DNA from: CATOSD01 sp965226695
GTDB lineage: Bacteria; Chloroflexota; Dehalococcoidia; Lucifugimonadales; CATOSD01
Assembly: GCA_965226695.1 (NCBI GenBank)
Contig: OZ245405.1
Coordinates: 1,178,001-1,242,000 of the forward strand
DNA: 64,000 nucleotides
Reading direction: 5' to 3'
A program made the position numbers and the translations under genes. Positions 8,135-15,579 of the stretch are shown here, in pieces (position 1 is the first letter of the stretch; each line of letters starts with the position of its first letter). The notes below the pieces were generated by a model that did no database searches, was not told where the DNA came from, and saw nothing but the letters and a program-made list of their open reading frames with translations.

Positions 8135-9403
8135 CTACTGGGTGGGTGCGGGGCCGAGCACCTTGTAGCCGAAGTTCTCCTCCGTCCTCTCGGCCACAGG
8201 CAGCACCTCGACCACCACGTTGGTCAGGCCAACGACTTCGCCCAGGTCGTCGAAGCTGTAGTCTTCGCCGATAGCGCCGGTCCAGGTGACGTCGTACATG
8301 CAGTCGCGGAAGCCGTCGGCGTCCTGGTCGTCGTCAGTCTCCTTGAGGCACTCGGCCGTGATGTACACGTCGTCGTATGCCGAGCCCAGATACCAGGCCA
8401 GGGTCACGTAGCCGTAGCGGCTTCTGAAGTTCGAGAGCACTTCCTTGGCCGTGGTGTTGGCGGGGTCCAGGTCGGCAGTGATGCCCTTGAGGCCGGTGGC
8501 GGCCTCTCCCGCAATCTCCAGCGCCGTCGCGCCCACCGGCACGACCTCGGAGTATAGGTCGCCCTCGAAGCCCAACTCGCGGATCTGCTTGACTATGGTG
8601 CCACCGGCCTGCTCCGACTGGGCTGCTATGTGTATGGCATCGGGGGATGCGCCTATCAGCTTGGTAAGCTGGCTACGGAAGTCTATCACGTCGGAGGCGT
8701 AGCGCTCCTCCCCGACAACCTCGCCTCCCAGTTTCTCGAACTGCTCGACCGTGGTGCGCCTCACACCCTCGGCGTAGTCGGTCGACTCCGTGATGGTGGC
8801 GAGCTTGCGGACCCCGTCGGCCCAGAGCACGTTGCCGGTGTCAACGCCCACCTGGGCGTCGTTGAGCGAAGTGCGGAAGATGTAATCGCCCGCGTTGGCG
8901 ATGTCGGGGTTGGTCGCTAGCCCCGAGAAAAGGATCACGCCGTCCCTCTCGGCGAGGGGCGCCGCGCCGAGCATGGCGCCACTGCACGAGGTACCAAGGA
9001 TGATCTTCACGCCGTCGACGTCGGTCAGCTTGCGGTACGCGGTAATGGAGTCCTGTGCATTGCACTTCTCGTCCTCGACGATTAGCTTCAGCATTCTTCC
9101 ATTTATGCCGCCGGCTGCGTTTATCTCGTCGGCCGCCATCTGTTTGGCCTGCACGGCCACGGTGCCGTACGTTTCGCCAGGTCCAGTCACCGACTCCATG
9201 ACGCCGATTACGAATGATCCGGCGGGAGTGGGCGTGGGCTCGGGTGCCGGCGCGGTTGTCGGCACGACCACAGCGGCAGGAGCGGACGTTGGAGTTGAGG
9301 TCGTCTCCGCCTCGTCAGTCGCGCACCCCACCATCAGCGCGAGCGCGGCCAGCGTGGTGAACACAGCGGCCAATCTGAAAACACTTGGGAACATCGCCAT
9401 CAT
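8135..9403 (-). CDS. livK: ABC transporter substrate-binding lipoprotein, branched-chain amino acid/amide family
   Basis: Protein of 422 residues with a lipoprotein signal: hydrophobic segment FTTLAALALMVGC with the lipid-modified Cys at about residue 27. A Thr/Pro/Ala linker (about 28-65) follows, as commonly seen in surface lipoproteins of single-membrane or Chloroflexota cells. The mature part starts with FVIGVMESVTGPGETYGTVAVQ and AADEINAAGGINGRMLKLIVED, the peripheral binding protein fold of the LivJ/LivK family. An in-line GAGGAGGTTG ribosome site precedes two adjacent ATGs. It is first in the minus-strand importer cluster; the solute may be an amino acid, amide or urea-like compound. 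Confidence 0.92.
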   Translation of the reverse strand: MMAMFPSVFRLAAVFTTLAALALMVGCATDEAETTSTPTSAPAAVVVPTTAPAPEPTPTPAGSFVIGVMESVTGPGETYGTVAVQAKQMAADEINAAGGINGRMLKLIVEDEKCNAQDSITAYRKLTDVDGVKIILGTSCSGAMLGAAPLAERDGVILFSGLATNPDIANAGDYIFRTSLNDAQVGVDTGNVLWADGVRKLATITESTDYAEGVRRTTVEQFEKLGGEVVGEERYASDVIDFRSQLTKLIGASPDAIHIAAQSEQAGGTIVKQIRELGFEGDLYSEVVPVGATALEIAGEAATGLKGITADLDPANTTAKEVLSNFRSRYGYVTLAWYLGSAYDDVYITAECLKETDDDQDADGFRDCMYDVTWTGAIGEDYSFDDLGEVVGLTNVVVEVLPVAERTEENFGYKVLGPAPTQ

Positions 9404-9495
9404 TCAACCTCCTCTACCTCGCGAGTGGCAAACGCGCCCTTGTGAGTTGGCGATTATCACCAAATGCTCGGCGCGGGCCGTAACCGGCGCGGCGC

Positions 9496-9570
9496 TGGCT
9501 CCGCAGGTAGGATTCGAACCTACGGCCAATCGGTTAACAGCCGATTGCTCTACCACTGAGCTACTGCGGA
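9496..9570 (-). tRNA. tRNA-Asn (GTT)
   Basis: On the minus strand the cloverleaf is complete. The acceptor arms TCCGCAG and CTGCGGA pair over seven bases, with discriminator G. The D arm is GTAGCTCAGTGGTAGAGC, the anticodon loop is CTGTTAA with anticodon GTT, and the T arm contains GGTTCGAATCC. The 3' CCA is encoded (9496-9498). It lies between the Liv cluster and a repeat-rich non-coding region. Confidence 0.97.
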
Positions 9571-9724
9571 GCGCGCAAAACGCTAACAGTATTCTAACAC
9601 CAAGCCGCGCCCCCTCTCAAGCGGTTTTTGCCGGTGGAGCTCGTCACGTTCAGCAGGCGTTCGGCTGGGCCGGCCTGAGCAGGTGTGGGAAGGCCACAGG
9701 CCGCCTGAAGGCTAGCAATTCACC

Positions 9725-9778
9725 GAATTCTGTCTCATTCTGTCCCATTTCCTAGCTGGGAGTGTTGGCTGTGCGCGA
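9725..9778 (+). repeat. Copy of a dispersed non-coding repeat (TTCTGTxTCATTxTGTxCCATTT core)
   Basis: AATTCTGTCTCATTCTGTCC, then CATTTCCTAGCTGGGAGTGTTG, matches 35118-35165 almost base for base (AATTCTGTGTCATTTTGTGCC, CATTTCATAGCTGGGAGTATTG). A weaker copy lies at about 10003-10050. No open frame spans it consistently, so it is taken as a non-coding repeat. Confidence 0.65.
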
Positions 9779-9904
9779 CATCTTGAAACTCTGGTGAGAC
9801 CGAATTGGGCGGAAAAGTTATAAAATGTGACAGGAAAGGGACAGGTTCGAGGCCCCAGGCTGGTGGCACCTACAAGGAAGATACAGGCTCTTGCTAGTTG
9901 GGCA

Positions 9905-10628
9905 ACCGGCAGAGCCTGTTTCAGATTACTTGGTGCCCCCAAAACCGTTGTTCCCGCTCCCCGTTTCCACGGGGACAGGCTTCGCGGGAAGGCGAAGTCT
10001 GTTCGTTTCTGCGACATTCTGTGCGCCTCCTAGCTGAGGGTGTCGCCGGTCCCGCGCGAATCTGTAATGCCGGCGCGGGTTGTTGGGACACAAAAGCGCC
10101 GCCGCGTGGCAGAGGAGGACAGGGGGACGGAGCAGGGTCACTCAGCCGTGTCTTCACTGCCACAGGGCGCCCACAAGGGACGCCCCTACGGATGCCTGGG
10201 GCCTTAACCCCGTTTGGGGGTAGGGATTCCGGGCCGCGGGGTCGGTTCCTCGCGTGAGCGAGGATAGCACGGATGTACGTGCCTTTCAAGAGGGCTGGCG
10301 AAATTGCGGGATTGGGGCGGATTGGTGGGGAGAAATGGTGCAGACGTGGGGACGGTGTGGGTCGTGCGTGGGGTTGGATGGGTCAGGGCCGGTGAACGGA
10401 TGGCGCAGGAAAGTGACGTTTTTTCGGGTGCGGAGGAGCGAGTGGGTCGGGTGTGGGCGCGGGTGTGCGGCCGGGGTGTGCGTTGGGCCGTCCGGGGGAC
10501 ATTGGCTGAGCAATATGGCGAACGCAAGGCGATGGCCGTAGGGGTTCAGAGTCGGGCGCGGGGGCAGGCTGATCGCGAGGGAGACGGTTTTGGGCGCACC
10601 TAGTGATCTGAATCAGGCTCCAACCGGC
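9905..10628. mobile_element. Non-coding element bounded by about 45-bp imperfect inverted repeats (MITE-like)
   Basis: The left end (9905-9955) reads CCGGCAGAGCCTGTTTCAGA, then TTACTTGGTGCCCCCAAAACCGT. The complement of the right end (10628-10577) reads CCGGTTGGAGCCTGATTCAG, then ATCACTAGGTGCGCCCAAAACCGT. The two agree at most positions over about 45 bases. The 640 bases between have no convincing gene: the open frames are proline/arginine- or glycine-rich artefacts of G+C bias, and several stretches (about 10005-10055 and 10224-10310) match parts of the 34980-35390 element. It lies beside tRNA-Asn. I infer a non-autonomous, internally rearranged element; no transposase and no clear target duplication are visible. 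Confidence 0.5.
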
Positions 10629-10745
10629 GGCCCGCCTTGACACGATGCGCCCCTCTCCATAGCATGAACCTTGGTGGCGGCCCGCTCAGCCGGCCCGCCC
10701 CGTAGTTCCCACGCTCACTCACGGCTCACTCACGGAGGATCGAAC

Positions 10746-12173
10746 ATGGACAATGCCGAACTCGCGCACGCTCCCACATACAGGCTCGCCGAGCTGATCG
10801 CCGCGAAGGAGGTTTCGCCGGTTGAGGCAACACAGGTGTACCTGGACCGCATCGAGGCGATGGACTCGCAGCTCAACTCGTATCTCACGGTGACTGCTGA
10901 GGAGGCCCTGGAAGCGGCCCGGGCGGCCGAGGAGCAGGTAGCTCGCGGCGGAGACCTGGGCCCGCTGCACGGCGTACCCATCGGCATCAAGGACCTGCAG
11001 ATGACAAAGGGCATCCGCACGACGGGCGGCTCGCTGGCCTACAAGGACAGGGTGCCCGACGCCGATTCCGCCGTAGTCGAGCGCGTGCTCGCATCCGGCG
11101 CCATCATCCTGGGCAAGACTAACACCCCGGAATTCGGGCTGCTTGGCGCGAACGAGAACCTGCTAGGCGACGACTGCCGCAACCCCTGGAATCCGGAGCG
11201 CACCTCCGGGGCGTCCAGCGGCGGCGCGGGCGCGGCAGTGGCGGCCGGCCTGTCCTCCATCGCCACGGGCGGAGACGGCGGCGGCTCTATTCGCATCCCG
11301 GCCAGCTTCTGCGGCATCTACGGCATCAAGCCCTCGCAGGGCCGGGTGTCCAGCTTCAGCGGCGTCGCGGCTCACCCGCTCGCCAACTACACCAGCCAGC
11401 AGGGCCCCATGTCCCGCACCGTGCGCGACTCGGCCATTCTGCTGCAGGTGCTCGCCGGCCACGACCCGCGTGACGTAAACTCACTGCGCGACGCGGCGCC
11501 GGACTTCGTCGGCGCCGTGGACCGCGGTGTGGACGGCCTTCGCGTTGGGTACAGCGCCGACTACGGTTTCGCGGCGGTGGACCCGGAGGTGGCCGCAATG
11601 TGCGAGAGGGCGGCGCAGGTGTTCTCTGATCTGGGCTGCGACGTGGAGGAGTCCGACCTGGCGCTCGAATCTCCGTTCGAGACCTGGTGGACGCTGTTCT
11701 CGACGAACGCCTATGCCTCGCAGGGCCACCTGCTGGCGGACCAGTCGGAGCTGCTGACGTGGTATGCCAGGAACGCGATCGAGGCGGGCGCCAAGGTCAG
11801 CGGCGTCGATTACAGCCGAGCGGTGGGTGAGCGCGACAGGATGATGGCGCAGTTCGCCGAGCAGCTAGAGCGGTTCGACATACTGCTGTCGCCCACGATG
11901 GCGGTGCCGGCATTCCCGGTAAAGCAGTATCCGGAGGAGATAGCGGGCAGGCCCGCGGAGCCCAACCCGGCGTTCGCGTTCATGCCGTTCACGCACCCAA
12001 TCAACGTCATCGGAAACGCCGCCGCCACCGTCCCCTGTGGCTTCTCCGCCGACGGTCTGCCGATCGGCCTGCACATAGTGGGCCGGCCCCGCGACGAGGA
12101 AACGGTGTTAGCGGCGTCTGCGGCGTTCGAGCAGGCGCAGCCCTGGATTCAGCACCGCCCCCAGGTCAGCTAG
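10746..12173 (+). CDS. Amidase (amidase signature family)
   Basis: Protein of 475 residues. The amidase-signature Ser-cisSer-Lys triad is visible: Lys at about 82 (GVPIGIKDLQ), cis-Ser at about 157 in SGASSGGAGAAVAAG and nucleophile Ser at about 181 in GGDGGGSIRIPASFCGI. The C-terminal PINVIGNAAATVPCGFSADGLPIGLHIVGRP is typical. The family hydrolyses carboxylic amides and includes the GatA transamidase subunit; with no gatB/gatC alongside, a catabolic amidase is more likely. The ATG at 10746 is preceded by GGAGG; the frame upstream has no homology. A close paralogue sits at 40164 and another amidase begins at the right edge. Confidence 0.93.
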   Translation: MDNAELAHAPTYRLAELIAAKEVSPVEATQVYLDRIEAMDSQLNSYLTVTAEEALEAARAAEEQVARGGDLGPLHGVPIGIKDLQMTKGIRTTGGSLAYKDRVPDADSAVVERVLASGAIILGKTNTPEFGLLGANENLLGDDCRNPWNPERTSGASSGGAGAAVAAGLSSIATGGDGGGSIRIPASFCGIYGIKPSQGRVSSFSGVAAHPLANYTSQQGPMSRTVRDSAILLQVLAGHDPRDVNSLRDAAPDFVGAVDRGVDGLRVGYSADYGFAAVDPEVAAMCERAAQVFSDLGCDVEESDLALESPFETWWTLFSTNAYASQGHLLADQSELLTWYARNAIEAGAKVSGVDYSRAVGERDRMMAQFAEQLERFDILLSPTMAVPAFPVKQYPEEIAGRPAEPNPAFAFMPFTHPINVIGNAAATVPCGFSADGLPIGLHIVGRPRDEETVLAASAAFEQAQPWIQHRPQVS

Positions 12174-12203
12174 GGCGCACCAAAAGTGCCTTCCCCCGTC
12201 GGA

Positions 12204-12425
12204 CTGTAGGGGCGGGGTTTCAAACCCGTCCGCCGGCGGTGGCCAGTCCCTTCCCCCTCGATGGGCTGACAAGGGTAGGTATTGAGAAATCAAGGCGGTT
12301 GCGTCCCGTTCGTCACCCCCATCCTAACCTTCCCCCTGCGAGGGGGAAGGGACTTTTGGAAGGCTCATTCCCGGTGCCTAGCCCTGTCAGTCCTCGACGG
12401 GGGAAGGGCAGGATTGGGGGTGAAC
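12204..12425. repeat. Cluster of palindromic intergenic repeats between convergent genes
   Basis: This 258-base gap is made of repeats. GTAGGGGCGGGGTTTCAAACCC (12206-12228) belongs to the GGGGC-GGTTT-AAACC palindrome family. CACCCCCATCCTAACC plus CTTCCCCCTGCGAGGGGGAAG (12314-12353) is a forward copy of the main dispersed repeat. TCCTCGACGGGGGAAGGGCAGG to GATTGGGGGTGA (about 12390-12423) is a reversed copy, and CCCTTCCCCCTCGATGGG (12248-12265) another. The tail GGAAGGCTCATTCCCGGTGCC (12357-12377) also resembles the tail at 54337-54357. No gene is seen. Confidence 0.75.
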
Positions 12426-12431
12426 AAGCCC

Positions 12432-13682
12432 TCAGATAACGCCGGACTCGGCCAGCACGTTCAGGCGCCCTTTGCTCATGCCCAGCTCTTCGCAGTACAC
12501 TTCCTCGTTGTGCTCGCCGATGAGCGGCGCGCGTCGGGAGATGCGCCAGGGCGTGGCGTTGTATATGGCTGCCGGGCCCGGGTACGTGAACGCCTTCCCC
12601 AGCTCGGGATGCTCGACGCGCGTGAAGAAGTCCCTGTCTTCCAGGTGTGGATCGTCGATGATGTCGTCGAGGGTGCGCACGGCTCCCCACGGGTAGCCGC
12701 GGTCCTGGCCGCCGCGCCAGGCATCTTCCCGCGGCATGTTCGAGATGAATTCGTTGACCACCTCCGAGATGTGCGCCTCGTTCTCCCTGAAGACGCCCCA
12801 ATCGAGGTACTTGTCCTCCAGCAGGTCGCCTGCGAGGCCGTAGCCGTCCATCCACTCCGCCAGCCCTCTCAGGCGGTTGGGGTTGGGATTTCCGCCGCGC
12901 CCGGTGGTCTGCACGTAGGCGCCGTCGCTGGTGGGAATCTGCGTGTTAACCGACGGACCGGGCGCGGCGTGGCGGCCCGTGTGCCGCTGGACGACCTGTC
13001 CCAGGTAGATGTACGTCGGCACCGCGCTCTCGGTCGTCAGGGCGCACGCCTCGTGGATGGAGGCGTCGACGTGCTGGCCTTCGCCGGTGAGCGCGCGCAG
13101 GTGCAGCGCGGCCATGATGGCGATGTAGGCGTAGTGGCTGCCGATGTGCCAGGCGTTGCCGCCGCCCGGTGCTATGGGAGGCGCCCCTGGAACGTCCTCC
13201 TCGTCGTACCCGCACGAGGCCATCTGGCCTCCCGCGGCCAACTGCATCAGGTCGGAGGTGCGGTAGTCGCGCCACGGCCCGGTCTGGCCGAACGGCGTGA
13301 GCGAGCAGAAGACCAGCGAGGGGTTTAGCGCGCTGAGCGTCTCGTAGCCCAGCCCCAGCGAAGCCAAACGGCCGGGAGCGAACGTTTCCAGCAGCACGTC
13401 GGAGCCGACGGCGAGCCGTCGCAGAATGGCCTTGCCCGCCGGAGTCTCGATGTCAAGGGTCACGCCCCGCTTCGAGGTGTTGTAGTGCCAGAAGTACAGG
13501 CTGCGCTCGCGGTGGGGGACGTCGTTCAGAAACGGCCCGACCGAGCGGGCGGAGTGGCCGCCCGGCGGCTCTACCTTCACCACGTCGGCGCCGAGGTCGG
13601 CCATCAGCTTGCCGCAGAACTGGCCCTTCTCGTCGGCGAGCTCGAGCACGCGGAGTCCGTGAAGCGGGCCCACGTCTGTCAT
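12432..13682 (-). CDS. CaiB/BaiF family CoA-transferase
   Basis: Protein of 416 residues, class III CoA-transferase. LHGLRVLELADEKGQFCGKLMADLGADVVKVEPPGG is the N-terminal CoA-binding region, with GLGYETLSALNPSLVFCSLTPFGQTGPW next, and the catalytic Asp in GEGQHVDASIHEA. The start is the ATG at 13680-13682, overlapping the upstream CaiB stop by four bases; the frame extends upstream only as the shadow of that gene. Two different CaiB proteins encoded with coupled translation suggest either a heterodimer or two steps of one pathway. Last gene of the minus-strand block that begins near 18.87 kb. Confidence 0.93.
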   Translation of the reverse strand: MTDVGPLHGLRVLELADEKGQFCGKLMADLGADVVKVEPPGGHSARSVGPFLNDVPHRERSLYFWHYNTSKRGVTLDIETPAGKAILRRLAVGSDVLLETFAPGRLASLGLGYETLSALNPSLVFCSLTPFGQTGPWRDYRTSDLMQLAAGGQMASCGYDEEDVPGAPPIAPGGGNAWHIGSHYAYIAIMAALHLRALTGEGQHVDASIHEACALTTESAVPTYIYLGQVVQRHTGRHAAPGPSVNTQIPTSDGAYVQTTGRGGNPNPNRLRGLAEWMDGYGLAGDLLEDKYLDWGVFRENEAHISEVVNEFISNMPREDAWRGGQDRGYPWGAVRTLDDIIDDPHLEDRDFFTRVEHPELGKAFTYPGPAAIYNATPWRISRRAPLIGEHNEEVYCEELGMSKGRLNVLAESGVI

Positions 13683-15007
13683 GTCAGCGCCTCCTCTATG
13701 TAGTCGAACCGCGCCATGCCGGCCGGCCACAACACGCCGTCGTCGTAAGCCTGCACGACATCCTCGCGGCTCAGCCCCAGCAGGTTCTGCGCCACGCTGC
13801 GGGTGTGTTGCCCGATAAGCGGCGCGGGTGCCCGCGCCTGCACCTCCGCGCCCGAAAGCCGGAAGGGTGTGTTCTGGTACTTGCGGCTGCCAAACACGGG
13901 GTGGTCCATCTCCTTGTACATGCCCCTGGCGCTCAGTTGTGGGTCGCGCTCGACGCGGTCCTCGGAGCTCTGGACCGGCATGGCGAGTACACCCGCGTCC
14001 TGGCACCGTTCCATGACCTGGTACTTGTCCAGCGTCGCCGTCCAGTCCTCGATCCCCGCGTCAATCTCGTCCTGCCGGTCGATGCGGCCCTCCATCGTGG
14101 AGAACGCGGCGTCCTGCGCCCAGTCGGGGTTGCCCATCAGGTCCACGAGCGCTCGCCATTCGTCGTCCGAGAAGCAGGCGATTACGCACCAGTCGTTGTA
14201 TCCGCCGCCCTTGGTGCGGTAGGAGTTGTGGGGCGTCGCCATGGCGCCCCGGTAGTTGTTGAGCCTCGGCGCGCCCGGCCACACAGTGCGGTTGCCGGGC
14301 GGATAGCCCTCGCGCCGCGAGGGGCGGCCGTTGACGGTGCGGTCGAGGAAGGCGGAGCCGGTCATCGTGATGCCCACCGTCATCTGGGCCAGGTCCACGT
14401 GCTGGCCCTGGCCGGTCAGGTCCCGGTGCCGGAGTGCGGTCAGCACGCACATCGCGCCGTACAGGCCGCCCGAGTCGTCCATGTACGACCAGCCCCAGCC
14501 AGCCGGCGGTTCATCCGGCAGGCCGGACAGATAGGTCATGCCCGACAGCGCCTGCGCCGATGGTCCCATCGTGGTGTATGCGTGGTCTCGGCCCTCCTGT
14601 CCGAGTCCGGCCATCGAGACGTATATGACGTCGGGGCGCAGCTTTCTCAGCTCGTCGTAGCCCAGGCCCCTGCGGCGCATAACGCGCGAGCTGAAGTTTT
14701 CGATGACGACGTCCGAAATCGAGATCAGCTCGCGTAGCATCTCCATGCCGCGCTCGCTGCGCATGTTGACGGTCACGCTCACCTTGTTGGCGTTGGTGTC
14801 GGCGAACGTGCCGGACGAGTTGGGTCCAGGCTCTATGCCCGGCGGCGCGTTGGCGCGGTTCTGGCGGAAAGGGTCGAGGTTCTGGGGCCATTCGACCTTG
14901 ACCACCTCGGCGCCGAACGCGCCAAGCCAACGGGTGGCCCAGGGCCCGGCGCGCACCCAGGTGAAGTCTACGACTCGCAGCCCGTCGAGCGGGCGGGGCA
15001 ATGGCAT
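13679..15007 (-). CDS. CaiB/BaiF family CoA-transferase
   Basis: Protein of 442 residues. PRPLDGLRVVDFTWVRAGPWATRWLGAFGAEVVKVEWP is the family N-terminus; ISDVVIENFSSRVMRRRGLGYDEL and GQGQHVDLAQMTVG (catalytic Asp) follow; GQHTRSVAQNLLGLSREDV closes it. 'VDFTWVRAGP' with the aspartate-phenylalanine-threonine-tryptophan start is a subgroup often annotated as L-carnitine dehydratase/bile acid-inducible protein F. It is translationally coupled to the CaiB gene after it. The perfect palindrome at 15037-15067 lies directly before its start, so any ribosome site must sit between the two; GAGAGAGGTCACCAA is visible on the minus strand. Confidence 0.93.
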   Translation of the reverse strand: MPLPRPLDGLRVVDFTWVRAGPWATRWLGAFGAEVVKVEWPQNLDPFRQNRANAPPGIEPGPNSSGTFADTNANKVSVTVNMRSERGMEMLRELISISDVVIENFSSRVMRRRGLGYDELRKLRPDVIYVSMAGLGQEGRDHAYTTMGPSAQALSGMTYLSGLPDEPPAGWGWSYMDDSGGLYGAMCVLTALRHRDLTGQGQHVDLAQMTVGITMTGSAFLDRTVNGRPSRREGYPPGNRTVWPGAPRLNNYRGAMATPHNSYRTKGGGYNDWCVIACFSDDEWRALVDLMGNPDWAQDAAFSTMEGRIDRQDEIDAGIEDWTATLDKYQVMERCQDAGVLAMPVQSSEDRVERDPQLSARGMYKEMDHPVFGSRKYQNTPFRLSGAEVQARAPAPLIGQHTRSVAQNLLGLSREDVVQAYDDGVLWPAGMARFDYIEEALT

Positions 15008-15036
15008 TTGGTGACCTCTCTCTGGTGGTGGGTTTT

Positions 15037-15067
15037 GGTAGGGGCAGGTTTGAAACCTGCCCCTACC
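15037..15067. repeat. Perfect 31-base palindrome (GGTAGGGGCAGGTTT / AAACCTGCCCCTACC)
   Basis: Two 15-base arms are exact complements around a single G. Degenerate relatives are at 12206-12233 and 40043-40068. It lies between co-oriented genes of a likely operon, so it may act as an mRNA hairpin, but its recurrence marks it as a dispersed repeat. Confidence 0.8.
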
Positions 15068-15085
15068 GATGAATGATGTCTGTTC

Positions 15086-15508
15086 CTATCTCAGCAGTCC
15101 GTAGACGCGCTCAGGCTTTACGAGGACGACGACCGCCTGCTGGTCCACCATGGCCTGGTCGTACTCATCCCAGTCGGGGTGGTCCTTGTCGCCGCAGACG
15201 CGGTAGACCTCGCGCAGCAGCACACGCAACTCCTCGGCGTCCGTGTTGGACGCATCGAACAGCGACGCCTGCCCCTCGACCGTGGCGAAGCTGCGCCAGT
15301 CGTCGGTGACGGCGAGCACCGAGCAGTTGGGATCGCGGCGCAGGTTGCGCACCTTGGCCGACTTGCCGTACACGGCGACGAACGTGGCGTTGCCCTGGTA
15401 CGCGCCGCAGACGACGATGCTGGCCTGGGTAGCGCCGTTGGCGCGGCGCGTGGTGACGACGCCGCGGTGGTTTGTCCTCAGAAAGCCCTCTACGTCTCGA
15501 AACTCCAT
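15086..15508 (-). CDS. Split-barrel FMN/F420-binding oxidoreductase (pyridoxamine 5'-phosphate oxidase-like)
   Basis: Protein of 140 residues. The sequence MEFRDVEGFLRTNHRGVVTT, then RANGATQASIVVCGAYQGN and VAVYGKSAKVRNLRRDPNCSVLAV, is the PPOX split beta-barrel. RxxKxRNLRRDPRxxLxV is typical of the F420- or FMN-binding subgroups. The ending WDEYDQAMVDQQAVVVLVKPERVYG fits F420-dependent members such as the TIGR03618 type. Cofactor choice cannot be settled by eye; F420 is plausible in Chloroflexota. It lies between the S9 peptidase gene and the CaiB pair on the same strand. Confidence 0.82.
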   Translation of the reverse strand: MEFRDVEGFLRTNHRGVVTTRRANGATQASIVVCGAYQGNATFVAVYGKSAKVRNLRRDPNCSVLAVTDDWRSFATVEGQASLFDASNTDAEELRVLLREVYRVCGDKDHPDWDEYDQAMVDQQAVVVLVKPERVYGLLR

Positions 15509-15579
15509 AGTTGCGTACCGCCTGGTTCTGATTCAGATGTCTGCTGTCTTCGGTGCCAACCGGCCCGGGCCGCTTCGCG

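Noticed and set aside
9827..10643. Overlapping open frames on both strands rich in Pro, Arg, Gly or Trp
   Set aside because: They come from G+C-biased repeat DNA, change frame between repeat copies and lack ribosome sites.
12282..13328. 348-codon plus-strand frame opposite a CaiB gene
   Set aside because: Shadow of the minus-strand CaiB gene, whose family motifs are unmistakable; it also begins within repeats.
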